From Mitsuokella sp. oral taxon 131 str. W9106 (GTDB taxonomy: Bacteria > Bacillota > Negativicutes > Selenomonadales > Selenomonadaceae): a stretch of 64,000 nt of DNA. A model generated the notes under the pieces. The model was not told the origin of the DNA, did no database searches, and saw only the letters and a program-made list of their open reading frames with translations. Positions 17,971-26,693 of this stretch are shown one piece after another. The stretch lies in NCBI RefSeq assembly GCF_000469545.1, contig NZ_KI273058.1, forward strand, positions 305,102 to 369,101. The letters are read 5' to 3'. Numbering within the stretch: the first letter of the stretch is position 1; each line of letters starts with the position of its first letter. The position numbers and the translations under genes are program-made.

Positions 17971-19431
17971 ATGGCATACAAGGATTTGCGCGAGTTTATG
18001 GCAGATCTTGAGGGGAAGGGGCTCTTGCGCCGCATTCGGACGGAGGTCGATCCCGAACTGGAAATCACGGAAATCACCGACCGCGTCTCGAAGATGAAAG
18101 GCGGGAAGAACGTCGCGCTCCTCTTTGAGAACGTCAAGGGCTCCAAGATGCCTGTTCTCATGAATGCATTTGGCAGCTACGAGCGCATGGCCATGGCGCT
18201 CGGCGTCCAAAAACTCGACGATGTCGCGGACGAGCTGCGCGAGATGATGAAGCTCCCGTACGTATCGCTGCAAAACAAGATGAGCGTCGTCACGATGATC
18301 CCGATGATCAAGCGCGCCGTGAATTTCCCGAAGTATGTCAAGCATGCGCCGTGCCAGGAGGTCGTCGAGACGGAGCATCCGAACCTCGATGAAATCCCCA
18401 TCCTAACGTGCTGGCCCGAGGACGGCGGCCCGTTCGTGACGCTTCCGCTCACGTTCACGAAGAATCCGAAAACGGGCAAGCGCAACGTCGGCATGTACCG
18501 CCTGCAGAAATACGACAGCCGCACGACGGGCATGCACTGGCACATCCACAAGAACGGTGCGGAGAATTTCCGTGACGCGCGCGCGGCAGGCGAGGGACGC
18601 ATCGAGGCGGCCGTCGCGATCGGCACCGATCCCGTCCTTACCTATGCAGCGACGGCGCCGCTGCCGCGCGATATCGACGAGATGGTCTTTGCAGGATTCC
18701 TGCGTCATAAGTCGGTTGAGATGGTCAAGTGCAAGACGGTCGACATCGAGGTGCCGGCGACGGCGGAAATCATCCTTGAAGGCTACGTGCTGACAAGCGA
18801 GATGCGCCGCGAGGGACCGTTCGGCGATCACACGGGCTACTACTCGCTCGCCGACGACTACCCCGTGTTCCACATCACGGCAATCACGCACCGAAACGAT
18901 CCGATTTACTTCTCGACGGTCGTCGGCAAGCCGCCGATGGAGGACTGCTACCTCGCGAAGGCGACAGAGCGCATTTTCCTGCCGCTCCTGCAGCAGATGC
19001 AGCCGGAGATCCGCGATATCAACATGCCGCTGGAGGGCGTTTTTCACGACTGCTGCATCGTTTCGATCCAAAAGCAGTACCCGATGCAGGCCAGGAAGGT
19101 CATGCACGCGCTTTGGGGCATGGGGCAGATGATGAACGTCAAGATGATCATCGTCGTCGATGACCACGTGGACGTGCAGGACGTCAGCGAAGTCGCTTGG
19201 CGCGTCTTCAACAATATCGACGCGAAGCACGATCTTGAGATCGTCGAGGGTCCCTTGGACGTGCTCGACCACTCCTCGCCGATGGCGAAGTGGGGGGCGA
19301 AGCTCGGCGTCGACGCGACGAAGACGTGGCCGGAGGAAGGCCATGCGCGCGCGTGGCCCGATGAGATCCGCATGACGGACGCGATCAAGGAGCGCGTCGA
19401 CGCGAAGTGGAAGGAGCTGGGTATCGATTGA
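17971..19431 (+). CDS. ubiD: UbiD-family decarboxylase
   Basis: A 486-residue member of the UbiD/MqnL-type decarboxylases, which use prenylated FMN to remove a carboxylate from an aromatic ring during quinone synthesis. The full-length family layout is visible, with conserved GPFGDHTGYYS and THRNDPIYFSTVVGKPPMED segments. The ubiA-like prenyltransferase overlaps its stop codon and a polyprenyl synthase lies upstream, so a menaquinone role fits. No UbiX flavin prenyltransferase is seen in the window. Some UbiD proteins act on other aromatic acids, so the substrate is not proven. Confidence 0.9.
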   Translation: MAYKDLREFMADLEGKGLLRRIRTEVDPELEITEITDRVSKMKGGKNVALLFENVKGSKMPVLMNAFGSYERMAMALGVQKLDDVADELREMMKLPYVSLQNKMSVVTMIPMIKRAVNFPKYVKHAPCQEVVETEHPNLDEIPILTCWPEDGGPFVTLPLTFTKNPKTGKRNVGMYRLQKYDSRTTGMHWHIHKNGAENFRDARAAGEGRIEAAVAIGTDPVLTYAATAPLPRDIDEMVFAGFLRHKSVEMVKCKTVDIEVPATAEIILEGYVLTSEMRREGPFGDHTGYYSLADDYPVFHITAITHRNDPIYFSTVVGKPPMEDCYLAKATERIFLPLLQQMQPEIRDINMPLEGVFHDCCIVSIQKQYPMQARKVMHALWGMGQMMNVKMIIVVDDHVDVQDVSEVAWRVFNNIDAKHDLEIVEGPLDVLDHSSPMAKWGAKLGVDATKTWPEEGHARAWPDEIRMTDAIKERVDAKWKELGID

Positions 19432-20276
19432 TTTCGATCAAGGCGCATCTCAACAACGTCGCGCTCCACCATACGGTCTTTGACTTGCCGTTCGCCTTCA
19501 TGGGGGCGGTCCTCGCTGCAGGCGGGCACCCGTCCCTTTACGATCTCTTTTGGATCGCGATGGCGATGACGACGGCGCGCGCGGCAGCGATGGCGATCGA
19601 CAATCTCGCCGATCTCCGGTACGACAGGAAGCAGCCGCGCATGGCGTACCGCGCGATGGTGGCGGGGCGCATATCGAAGCGCGAGGCGAGGATCTTTATC
19701 GCGATCTGTCTCGTGCTCATGATCGTAGCGGTCCTTCAGCTCCAACCGGTCTGCCTCCGCCTGCTGCCGCTTGCCGCGATCCCGTTTGTCATCTACCCGT
19801 TTATGAAGCGCGTGACGGGATGGGTGCATCTCTTCTTGGGACTGGCGATCGCCATGGCGCCGGCGGGCGGCTGGGTCGCCGTGAGCGGGCGCATCGCCGC
19901 GCCGATGGTGCTGCTCTGCATTGCTGTCGCACTTTGGATCGGCGCATTTGACGCGATGTACGGCGCGCAGGACGAGGAATTCGATCGCAGCCAAGGGCTT
20001 CACTCGCTCGCGGTGAGCTACGGCGCGGATGGCGCGTTCCGCATTTCAGCGGCGCTCCACATCGTCTGTATCGCGTGCTTCTTCGGCGTCGGCGTCCTGA
20101 TGCGTCTTTCCGCGCTTTACTTCATCGGCGTCGGAATTGCGGCGGGCACGCTCGTCTATCAGCACCGCATCGTGAGCCCCACGGATTTTTCGCGCGTGAC
20201 ACAGCGCTACTTCATGCGAAACGGCATTGTGTCCATTGCCATTTTCGTCTGCACATGGCTTAGCTTCTATATCTGA
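19428..20276 (+). CDS. ubiA: UbiA-family prenyltransferase
   Basis: A 282-residue polytopic membrane protein with both aspartate-rich motifs of the UbiA family: DNLADLRYD and DAMYGAQDEEFD. It attaches the polyprenyl chain to an aromatic acceptor for menaquinone or ubiquinone-type molecules. The TTG at 19428 overlaps the ubiD stop (TTGA) and has AAGGAG upstream; GTG at 19407 is the alternative. The overlap suggests translational coupling with ubiD. The pair resembles the MqnP/MqnL-type late steps of the futalosine menaquinone route, which is inferred. Confidence 0.88.
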   Translation: MISIKAHLNNVALHHTVFDLPFAFMGAVLAAGGHPSLYDLFWIAMAMTTARAAAMAIDNLADLRYDRKQPRMAYRAMVAGRISKREARIFIAICLVLMIVAVLQLQPVCLRLLPLAAIPFVIYPFMKRVTGWVHLFLGLAIAMAPAGGWVAVSGRIAAPMVLLCIAVALWIGAFDAMYGAQDEEFDRSQGLHSLAVSYGADGAFRISAALHIVCIACFFGVGVLMRLSALYFIGVGIAAGTLVYQHRIVSPTDFSRVTQRYFMRNGIVSIAIFVCTWLSFYI

Positions 20277-20297
20277 TCACAGGGAAGGGGGACTTGT

Positions 20298-21161
20298 ATG
20301 GCGGCACGTATTTTAGAGGGCAGGGAGTTTGCGGCGCGGTTCCGCGCGGACGCAAAGGAGCGCGCCGCAGCGCTCAGGGAAAAGACAGGCGTCACGCCGG
20401 GACTCGCCGTCATCATCGTCGGCGCGGATCCCGCATCGAAGGTCTACGTACGCAACAAGAATAAGGCGTGCGCGGAGCTCGGCATCTACTCTGAGGTCAT
20501 CGAGATGCCGGGGAACACGACGAAGGAGGCGCTGCTCGCGCAGATCGACGCGCTGAATGCCAGCAAAAAGATTCACGGCATCTTGGTCCAGCTCCCGCTT
20601 CCTGCAGCGATCGCGAAGGACGGGCACGAGATCGTGAACCGCATTTCGCCTGCGAAGGACGTCGACGGGTTCCATCCGGTCAATGTGGGGCGCCTCGTGA
20701 CGGGGGAAGAGGCGCTCGTTCCGTGCACGCCGCATGGATGCCTGCGCATGCTCGAACTCGCAGGCATCGAGATGGACGGCAAGCGCGCCGTCATCATTGG
20801 GCGCAGCAACATCGTCGGCAAGCCCATGCTCCACTTGCTGCTCGCAAGGCATGCGACGGTCACGATCTGCCACAGCCATACGAAGGATCTCGCCGCCGTG
20901 ACGCGCGAGGCGGATATCCTCGTCGCGGCGATCGGAAGGCCGCATTTCGTCACAGCCGATATGGTGAAGAAGGGGGCGACCGTAATCGACGTCGGCATCA
21001 ATCGCATCGCGCCGAAGAAGCTCGTCGGCGATGTCGACTTTGCGCACGTGAAGGAAGTCGCGGGAGCCATTACGCCCGTGCCGGGCGGCGTCGGGCTGCT
21101 CACGGTCGCGATGCTCATGGAGAACGTCGTGCAGGCAGCAGAGCGCCAGCTCATAAAATAA
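20298..21161 (+). CDS. folD: Methylenetetrahydrofolate dehydrogenase/cyclohydrolase
   Basis: A 287-residue bifunctional FolD that converts methylene-THF to formyl-THF via methenyl-THF. It has the conserved VYVRNKNKAC segment with the catalytic-type Lys, GILVQLPLP, and the dinucleotide motif GRSNIVGKP. It is followed by fhs and a metF-like gene, forming a C1-folate cluster. The ATG at 20298 has AGGGAAGGGGG upstream. No oddities. Confidence 0.97.
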   Translation: MAARILEGREFAARFRADAKERAAALREKTGVTPGLAVIIVGADPASKVYVRNKNKACAELGIYSEVIEMPGNTTKEALLAQIDALNASKKIHGILVQLPLPAAIAKDGHEIVNRISPAKDVDGFHPVNVGRLVTGEEALVPCTPHGCLRMLELAGIEMDGKRAVIIGRSNIVGKPMLHLLLARHATVTICHSHTKDLAAVTREADILVAAIGRPHFVTADMVKKGATVIDVGINRIAPKKLVGDVDFAHVKEVAGAITPVPGGVGLLTVAMLMENVVQAAERQLIK

Positions 21162-21191
21162 GGAGATAGGAGAGCAGAGGAGGGAATGCCC

Positions 21192-22859
21192 ATGAAGACC
21201 GATGTGGAAATTGCACAGGAAGCGAAAATGCAGCCGATCGAAACGATCGCGGAAAAGATCGCCATCGAGCCCGATGAGCTTGAGCTTTACGGCAAGTACA
21301 AGGCGAAGATTTCGCTTGCGGCATGGCAACGCGTCAAGGAGGAAAAGAACGGCAAGCTCATTCTCGTGACGGCGATCAACCCGACGCCGGCAGGCGAGGG
21401 CAAGACGACGACGAGCGTCGGTCTTGTGGACGCCCTCACGCGACGCGGGCACAGGACGGCAGCAGCACTTCGCGAGCCGTCGCTCGGCCCGTGCTTTGGG
21501 CTAAAAGGCGGCGCGGCAGGCGGCGGCTACGCGCAGGTCGTGCCGATGGAAGACATCAACCTGCACTTCACGGGCGACTTCCACGCGATCACGACGGCGC
21601 ACAACTTGCTGGCCGCTTGTCTCGACAACCACATTCATCAGGGCAACGCACTCGGCATCGACGTGCGCCGCATCGTCTGGAAACGCGTCCTCGACCTCAA
21701 TGATCGCGCGCTCCGCCACGTGGTCGTCGGGCTCGGCGGCAAGGCGCACGGCGTGCCGCGTGAATCGGGCTTTGACATCACCGTCGCCTCGGAAATGATG
21801 GCGATCCTCTGCCTTGCGACGGATCTTGCGGACATGAAAAAGCGCATCGGCAGGATCCTCGTTGCCTATACGTACGACGGGCGTGCCGTCCGCGCTGAGG
21901 AGCTCGGCGTCACGGGCGCACTCACGCTGCTCTTCAAGGACGCGATCAAGCCGAATCTCGTGCAGACGCTCGAAGGGACGCCCGCTTTTATCCACGGCGG
22001 GCCATTTGCGAATATCGCGCATGGCTGCAACAGCGTCATGGCGACGAAATTCGCGCTGAAGTTCGCCGACTACGTCGTGACGGAGGCAGGTTTCGGCGCG
22101 GATCTCGGGGCGGAGAAGTTCCTTGACATCAAGTGCCGCTTTGCAGGGCTAAGGCCTGATGCCGTCGTCATCGTCGCGACGGTACGCGCGCTCAAGATGC
22201 ATGGCGGGCTTCAAAAGACGGAGCTTATAAAGGTCGATAGGAAGGCACTCGAAGCAGGGCTTGCAAACCTCGCAAAGCACATCGAGAACATTCAGAAGTT
22301 CGGGCTTCCCGCCGTCGTCGCGATCAACGCGTTTCCGACGGACACGAAGGAAGAGCTCGATTTCGTCGAGGAAAAGTGCAGGGAACTCGGCGCGGAAGCC
22401 GCCATTTCCGAAGTCTGGGCAAAGGGCGGTGAAGGCGGTCTCGCGCTCGCCGAAAAAGTCGAGCAGGCAGCGGGGAAACCGAACGACTTTCATTTCCTCT
22501 ACGATGCAGAGGCATGTATTTCCGAGAAGATCGAAACGATTGCGCGCGAGATCTACGGCGCGGACGGCGTGGACTTCACGGCAGAGGCGAAAAAGCAGCT
22601 CGTCGGGATCGAGAAACTCGGCTTCGGCAAGATGCCCGTCTGTATGGCGAAGACGCAGAACTCGCTCTCGGATGACCCGACGAAGATCGGCAGGCCGACG
22701 GGCTTTCGGATCACCGTGCGCGAGCTTCGCATCAGCGCGGGCGCGGGCTTCATCGTCGCGCTCACGGGCAACATCCTCACCATGCCGGGGCTGCCGAAGC
22801 ATCCGGCAGCGGAACATATGGATATCGACAGGGATGGGCGCATCACGGGGCTGTTCTGA
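21192..22859 (+). CDS. fhs: Formate-tetrahydrofolate ligase
   Basis: A 555-residue ATP-dependent ligase that makes 10-formyl-THF from formate and THF. The P-loop-like [15 protein letters not shown] and conserved [11 protein letters not shown] and [13 protein letters not shown] motifs are present. The ATG at 21192 is preferred to 21186 because GAGAGG at 21178-21183 is then eight bases away. With folD upstream and metF downstream it can feed formate carbon into purines, serine and methionine. Confidence 0.96.
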   Translation: MKTDVEIAQEAKMQPIETIAEKIAIEPDELELYGKYKAKISLAAWQRVKEEKNGKLILVTAINPTPAGEGKTTTSVGLVDALTRRGHRTAAALREPSLGPCFGLKGGAAGGGYAQVVPMEDINLHFTGDFHAITTAHNLLAACLDNHIHQGNALGIDVRRIVWKRVLDLNDRALRHVVVGLGGKAHGVPRESGFDITVASEMMAILCLATDLADMKKRIGRILVAYTYDGRAVRAEELGVTGALTLLFKDAIKPNLVQTLEGTPAFIHGGPFANIAHGCNSVMATKFALKFADYVVTEAGFGADLGAEKFLDIKCRFAGLRPDAVVIVATVRALKMHGGLQKTELIKVDRKALEAGLANLAKHIENIQKFGLPAVVAINAFPTDTKEELDFVEEKCRELGAEAAISEVWAKGGEGGLALAEKVEQAAGKPNDFHFLYDAEACISEKIETIAREIYGADGVDFTAEAKKQLVGIEKLGFGKMPVCMAKTQNSLSDDPTKIGRPTGFRITVRELRISAGAGFIVALTGNILTMPGLPKHPAAEHMDIDRDGRITGLF

Positions 22860-22900
22860 TGGGCAGGGACATCGTATCACGGAAGGAACAGGAGGCCTTT

Positions 22901-23644
22901 ATGAAGCGCATATCGGTTGAGCTTGTACCGCGCGATGAGGAGGCGCTGCGCGCTGAACTCGCCGCAGTAGGGAAATACCGTTCGCGGATCGGCGTGATCA
23001 ATGTGCCGGATCTCCTGCGCCTCCCGCTCCGGAGCTGGGAAGGGGCGGCAATCGCGCAGGAGTCGTTCCCTTCCGCCATGCCGCACATCCGCGCGATGGA
23101 CATCGATCTCGATGCAGGATTGCCGATGAAAGCGTACTTGCGTGCGCACCATATCGAGGAAGTGCTCGTCATCGAGGGAGATCCGCCGCAGGACATGACG
23201 CGCGAAGTCTATCCGACGATGAGTGTCGACGTCATTCGGAAATTCCGCGCGGAGATGCCGGAGGTCAAGGTGTACGCCGGCGTCGACCAGTACCGCGGCT
23301 CGATGGCGGAGGAGCTTTACCGCGTGCGCCGCAAGGCGCAGGCGGGAGCGGCGGGATTCTTTACGCAGCCGTTCTTCGATCTGCGCTACCTCGCGCTCTA
23401 TGCCGACATGCTGGGCGGCTACGAAGTCTACTGGGGCGTCTCGCCTGTCATGAGCGCGCGGTCTGAGAGCTATTGGGAGCGCAAGAACAAAGTCGTATTC
23501 CCGCATGCCTTTCGCCCGACACTCGATTGGAGCATCGGCTTTTCGCGCGAGGCAATGGCGTTTGCCGAAACGCATGGGGCGAGCGTCTACCTCATGCCGA
23601 TCAAGACGAATCTCGAAGCGTATTTGAGCGGCGTATTTGCCTGA
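22901..23644 (+). CDS. Methylenetetrahydrofolate reductase-like protein
   Basis: A 247-residue TIM-barrel protein of the MetF superfamily, with the conserved AGAAGFFTQPFFDL segment and GVSPVMSARSESYW near the end. Methylene-THF reductase makes methyl-THF for methionine synthesis. It is shorter than the usual MetF of about 290 residues and has a divergent N-terminal half, so a variant reductase is possible. The ATG at 22901 has AGGAGG 5-6 bases upstream; a start at 22859 overlapping the fhs stop is the alternative. Position after folD-fhs supports a folate role. Confidence 0.78.
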   Translation: MKRISVELVPRDEEALRAELAAVGKYRSRIGVINVPDLLRLPLRSWEGAAIAQESFPSAMPHIRAMDIDLDAGLPMKAYLRAHHIEEVLVIEGDPPQDMTREVYPTMSVDVIRKFRAEMPEVKVYAGVDQYRGSMAEELYRVRRKAQAGAAGFFTQPFFDLRYLALYADMLGGYEVYWGVSPVMSARSESYWERKNKVVFPHAFRPTLDWSIGFSREAMAFAETHGASVYLMPIKTNLEAYLSGVFA

Positions 23645-23665
23645 GCAGGCATGGGAGGCGATTCG

Positions 23666-24220
23666 ATGGATTTCGTTGCGATTGATTTTGAGACGGCGAC
23701 GGGCGCACGCGATTCGGCGTGCAGCGTTGCTCTCGTCGAAGTGCGTGCCGGGAGGATCGCGGATTCCTACTATACGCTGATCCGTCCGCCGGAGAACTGC
23801 TACAATGCGTTCAACATCGGGATTCACGGCATCACCGAAGAGGAGACGGAAGACGCGCCGGACTTCTCAGGTGTATGGGCTGAACTCGAAAGACGCCTCG
23901 AAGGGAAGCTCGTCATCGCGCATAACGCGTACTTTGATATGGGCGTCCTGCGTGCGTGCCTCGTACGCTACGCCTTGGACTGGCCGTCGTTTGCCTACTG
24001 CGATACGGTTGCCATCGCGCGGCGCGTTTGGCCAGAGCTGCCAAACCACAAACTCCATACAGTCGCGGACCATCTCCACCTGAAGTTCCGCCACCACGAC
24101 GCGCTCGAAGACGCGAAGGCGTGTGCGGCGATCCCGCTTCGTGCCTCGGAGGATGAGGAGGGAGAGACGTTCCGTGCCTTTGCACGGCGCGTCGGCGTGC
24201 GAATCGTTTCATTTGCGTGA
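23666..24220 (+). CDS. DEDDh 3'-5' exonuclease (DnaQ-like)
   Basis: A 184-residue exonuclease-fold protein with the motifs in order: ExoI DFVAIDFETATG (Asp-x-Glu), ExoII HNAYFDMGVLR, and ExoIII HDALEDAKAC. These are the metal-binding residues of DnaQ-type 3'-5' exonucleases. It is free-standing, without a polymerase or BRCT domain visible. The ATG at 23666 has GGGAGGCG just upstream. Substrate (DNA repair or RNA) cannot be told. Neighbours are metF-like and DUF523 genes, which give no clue. Confidence 0.88.
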   Translation: MDFVAIDFETATGARDSACSVALVEVRAGRIADSYYTLIRPPENCYNAFNIGIHGITEEETEDAPDFSGVWAELERRLEGKLVIAHNAYFDMGVLRACLVRYALDWPSFAYCDTVAIARRVWPELPNHKLHTVADHLHLKFRHHDALEDAKACAAIPLRASEDEEGETFRAFARRVGVRIVSFA

Positions 24221-24244
24221 AGCTCTTGGCTGCAGGGAAAGAAG

Positions 24245-24757
24245 ATGACCCGAATGATTCTCGTGAGCGCATGCTTGCTTGGGCATAAAGTCAAATATAA
24301 CGGCAAGGAGAATACCCATGGCCTCTTAGTGGAATACAATGCGCGCGGCAGGTTTCTTGCCGTCTGTCCCGAATGTCTTGCAAGGCTTCCCGTTCCGCGT
24401 CCACCCATGGAGATACAGGCAGCGACGGGGAAGCAGGTGCTTTCGGGCGGGGCGAAGGTCTGCGACGCCAACGGAAAGGACACGACGGCATACTTCATCG
24501 AGGGGGCAAGCCGCGTGCTGCAGATGGCGCAGGCATACCACGTGAAGGTCGCCATCCTGAAGGAGAGCAGCCCTTCCTGCGGCGTCCATACGGTATACGA
24601 CGGCACGTTCGCGGGCAGGAAGACGCGCGGAATGGGCGTCACGGCGGCGCTCCTTATGAAGAACGGAGTCCGCTGCTACGCGGAACAGGATTTGACGGCC
24701 GCGCTGTTGGAGAGCCTTATCGCTGAAGACGTAGCGCAGGACAGCGTTTCATCGTGA
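24245..24757 (+). CDS. DUF523 family protein (YbbK-like)
   Basis: A 170-residue DUF523 protein. It opens with ILVSACLLGHKVKYNG, the family hallmark, followed by VCPECLARLPVPRPPMEI and the late KESSPSCGV motif, giving several conserved cysteines. The function of the family is not established; related proteins have been tied to thiouridine handling, but nothing in the context here supports that. It ends in front of a strong bidirectional terminator shared with rpsT. Confidence 0.9.
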   Translation: MTRMILVSACLLGHKVKYNGKENTHGLLVEYNARGRFLAVCPECLARLPVPRPPMEIQAATGKQVLSGGAKVCDANGKDTTAYFIEGASRVLQMAQAYHVKVAILKESSPSCGVHTVYDGTFAGRKTRGMGVTAALLMKNGVRCYAEQDLTAALLESLIAEDVAQDSVSS

Positions 24758-24780
24758 CCGCGGCCGAATGGGATCTGCGT

Positions 24781-24819
24781 ACAGGAAAGCCCCCGTCCGA
24801 TGGGCGGGGGCTTTCCTGT
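24781..24819. terminator. Bidirectional terminator between DUF523 and rpsT
   Basis: A perfect 15-bp stem, ACAGGAAAGCCCCCG (24781-24795) / CGGGGGCTTTCCTGT (24805-24819), with a 9-base loop, placed between convergent genes. Confidence 0.9.
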
Positions 24820-24829
24820 ATCTTCATTG

Positions 24830-25102
24830 TTAAGATTCCGTTGCCAGTGCGTTGACCTTGCGGGCCAAACGGGACTTCTTGCGAGCCGCAGCGTTCTTGT
24901 GGTAGACGTGGTTCGCAGCAGCCTGATCGATCCTCTTGCATGCAGTTGAAAGGAGGGTCTTCGCCTCGTCGACATTTCCAGCCTCGACCGCATCGAGAAC
25001 GCGGCGGGAAGCCGTGCGCACGCGGGATTTCTCTGCCGCGTTCTTGGCGTGGCGCTTGGCGTCGGATTTCACACTCAGGATAGATGCTTTGATATTTGGC
25101 AC
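24830..25102 (-). CDS. rpsT: 30S ribosomal protein S20
   Basis: A 90-residue basic helical protein starting MPNIKASILSVKSDAKRHAK, with the conserved KNAAARKKSRLARKVN tail, which matches S20. It binds 16S rRNA early in small-subunit assembly. The GTG start at 25102 follows AAGGGGGTGA; the upstream in-frame ATG would add a non-conserved tail. It is a single-gene unit on the minus strand with its own promoter at 25138-25166. Confidence 0.97.
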   Translation of the reverse strand: MPNIKASILSVKSDAKRHAKNAAEKSRVRTASRRVLDAVEAGNVDEAKTLLSTACKRIDQAAANHVYHKNAAARKKSRLARKVNALATES

Positions 25103-25137
25103 GTAGTTCACCCCCTTGATTCCATAGTCACTTTTGT

Positions 25138-25166
25138 ATGATAGCACGGGAGGGGAGAAAAATCAA
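25138..25166 (-). promoter_or_regulatory. Promoter of rpsT
   Basis: On the minus strand: TTGATT (25166-25161), 17-base spacer, TATCAT (25143-25138). Good match upstream of the rpsT start. Confidence 0.7.
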
Positions 25167-25176
25167 CCTTAAATTC

Positions 25177-25206
25177 TTGGATTTCCCGTGTGAGGCATGG
25201 TATACT
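25177..25206 (+). promoter_or_regulatory. Possible promoter of the polysaccharide deacetylase gene
   Basis: TTGGAT (25177-25182), 18-base spacer, TATACT (25201-25206), 50 bases before the gene start. Confidence 0.5.
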
Positions 25207-25255
25207 ATGAGATGCGACGAGATGCAACAGGAAAATGATTGACGAGAGGTGTTCT

Positions 25256-26071
25256 ATGCGTTTTCGCAACTTGCTCGCTGCTGCGGCCCTTGCCATGCTC
25301 GTTGCAGCGGCAACTGTTTTTGCATTTGGAGGGGGAAACGATCCTATGCCTGCCCTCGCGAAGGCAGGCAGGGAACCCGTGAGCGTGACGGTGCTCAATT
25401 ACCACAAAGTGGACTCGATGCACATATCGCTTTCCGTGCTTCCTTCGGATTTTGCGTGGCAGATGCAGTACTTGGAGGATCACGGCTTTCATCCGATCAC
25501 GCCCGACGAACTTTACGACAGCCTCGAAGGAAGAGGGGACTTGCCGGAAAAGCCCGTTTTGATCACGTTTGATGACGGCTACGCGGACAATTACAAAAAT
25601 GCCTACCCGATATTAAAGAAACACAATTTCAAGGCGACGATCTTCGTCGTCACGGGGTTCATGGGCAAACGAAAAGGCTATCTGACATGGGATCAATGCC
25701 GTGAGATGGAAAAAAACGGCATTTCGATTCAGGCGCACACCGTCGATCACCGATCGATGACCGACCTCACGGACGATGAGATCCGCAGTGAGATCGTCGA
25801 CTCGAAGAAACAGGCGGAAGATGAGCTCGGCCATCCCGTCGAGTACATGGCGTATCCGACGGGCGCGTGCAACCTCCACATCGCGCAGCTCGTCAAGGAG
25901 GCGGGCTACAAGGCGGCGTTCACGATCCGCTACGGCAACGCGGATCCAGAGAGCAATGTTTACGCGATCGAGCGCGTGCCCGTGTTCCATACGGCAAATA
26001 CGAACCGCGATTTCATCGAGCGCATTACGTATACGCCGCTTTTTGAGCGTTTCGGTTGGAAAAAAAGTTAA
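25256..26071 (+). CDS. Secreted polysaccharide deacetylase (NodB domain, CE4)
   Basis: A 271-residue protein with an N-terminal signal segment (RFRNLLAAAALAMLVAAATV) and a NodB domain from about residue 45. Motifs: YHKV, LITFDDGYADNY with the catalytic Asp pair, and HTVDHRSM with the metal-binding His residues. CE4 enzymes remove N-acetyl groups from peptidoglycan or other glycans in the envelope. The ATG at 25256 gives a clean signal peptide. It is a single-gene unit between rpsT and the mra promoter, bounded by a terminator at 26101. Confidence 0.92.
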   Translation: MRFRNLLAAAALAMLVAAATVFAFGGGNDPMPALAKAGREPVSVTVLNYHKVDSMHISLSVLPSDFAWQMQYLEDHGFHPITPDELYDSLEGRGDLPEKPVLITFDDGYADNYKNAYPILKKHNFKATIFVVTGFMGKRKGYLTWDQCREMEKNGISIQAHTVDHRSMTDLTDDEIRSEIVDSKKQAEDELGHPVEYMAYPTGACNLHIAQLVKEAGYKAAFTIRYGNADPESNVYAIERVPVFHTANTNRDFIERITYTPLFERFGWKKS

Positions 26072-26100
26072 CATAGTTAACCGGATAATATGACGAGCAA

Positions 26101-26128
26101 ACGCGCCTCTTTTTGAGGCGCGTTTTTT
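26101..26128 (+). terminator. Rho-independent terminator after the deacetylase gene
   Basis: Perfect 9-bp stem ACGCGCCTC (26101-26109) / GAGGCGCGT (26115-26123), 5-T loop, then a T-run. It isolates the deacetylase from the mraZ promoter. Confidence 0.92.
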
Positions 26129-26163
26129 CTTTGGACAGATTTCCCCAAAGCCGTTCTCCTTCC

Positions 26164-26192
26164 TTGCAAAAATTCGGATTTTCTGCTATAAA
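26164..26192 (+). promoter_or_regulatory. Pmra promoter of the division/cell wall cluster
   Basis: TTGCAA (26164-26169), 17-base spacer, TATAAA (26187-26192), with the MraZ box repeats immediately downstream. Confidence 0.75.
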
Positions 26193-26199
26193 TATAGAG

Positions 26200-26226
26200 G
26201 AAGTGGTGAAAAGTGGCGAAAAGTGG
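26200..26226 (+). promoter_or_regulatory. MraZ box, three AAGTGG repeats at 10-bp spacing
   Basis: AAGTGG starts at 26201, 26211 and 26221, each preceded by G or A and separated by four bases (TGAA, CGAA). MraZ is known to bind a set of GTG-containing repeats with 10-bp phasing upstream of its own gene, so this is very likely its operator, covering the predicted transcription start. Confidence 0.85.
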
Positions 26227-26255
26227 CACATGCGGGCAGAAAGGGGTGAGGCAGG

Positions 26256-26693
26256 ATGTTCATGGGAGAGTACGCCCATAGCATTGATGCGAAAGGACGC
26301 ATCATCCTGCCGGCGGACTTTCGACAGGAGCTTGGCGTGAGCTTTGTCATCACGAAAGGCCTCGATAGCTGCCTCTTCCTTTACGGCCAGCAGGCATGGG
26401 AGGAACTCGCGGCGAAGCTCCGCGCGCTCCCACTCGCCAGGCCGGAAGCGCGTGCGATCGTACGGTTTTTCTTTTCGGGCGCGCGCACGCTTGAATGCGA
26501 CAAGCAGGGAAGGTTCCTCGTGCCCGCCAATCTCCGCACGTACGCGGGAATCCAGCTTCGCGAAGACGTCGTTTTGACGGGCGCGGACAGCCGTATCGAG
26601 GTTTGGAGCCGCGCGCGTTGGAGCGCGTACAGTTCGGAGGTCGAGCCGGACGTCACGGCGATTGCGGCATCGCTGTCGGAGCTTGGGATATGA
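26256..26693 (+). CDS. mraZ: Transcriptional regulator MraZ
   Basis: A 145-residue protein made of two SpoVT-AbrB-like MraZ repeats. It begins FMGEYAHSIDAKGRIILPAD, and the second repeat is marked by ECDKQGRFLVPANLR. MraZ forms a ring-shaped oligomer and represses the mra/dcw operon by binding phased repeats; three such repeats stand right upstream. The start is ATG at 26256, and rsmH overlaps the stop codon. Confidence 0.96.
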   Translation: MFMGEYAHSIDAKGRIILPADFRQELGVSFVITKGLDSCLFLYGQQAWEELAAKLRALPLARPEARAIVRFFFSGARTLECDKQGRFLVPANLRTYAGIQLREDVVLTGADSRIEVWSRARWSAYSSEVEPDVTAIAASLSELGI

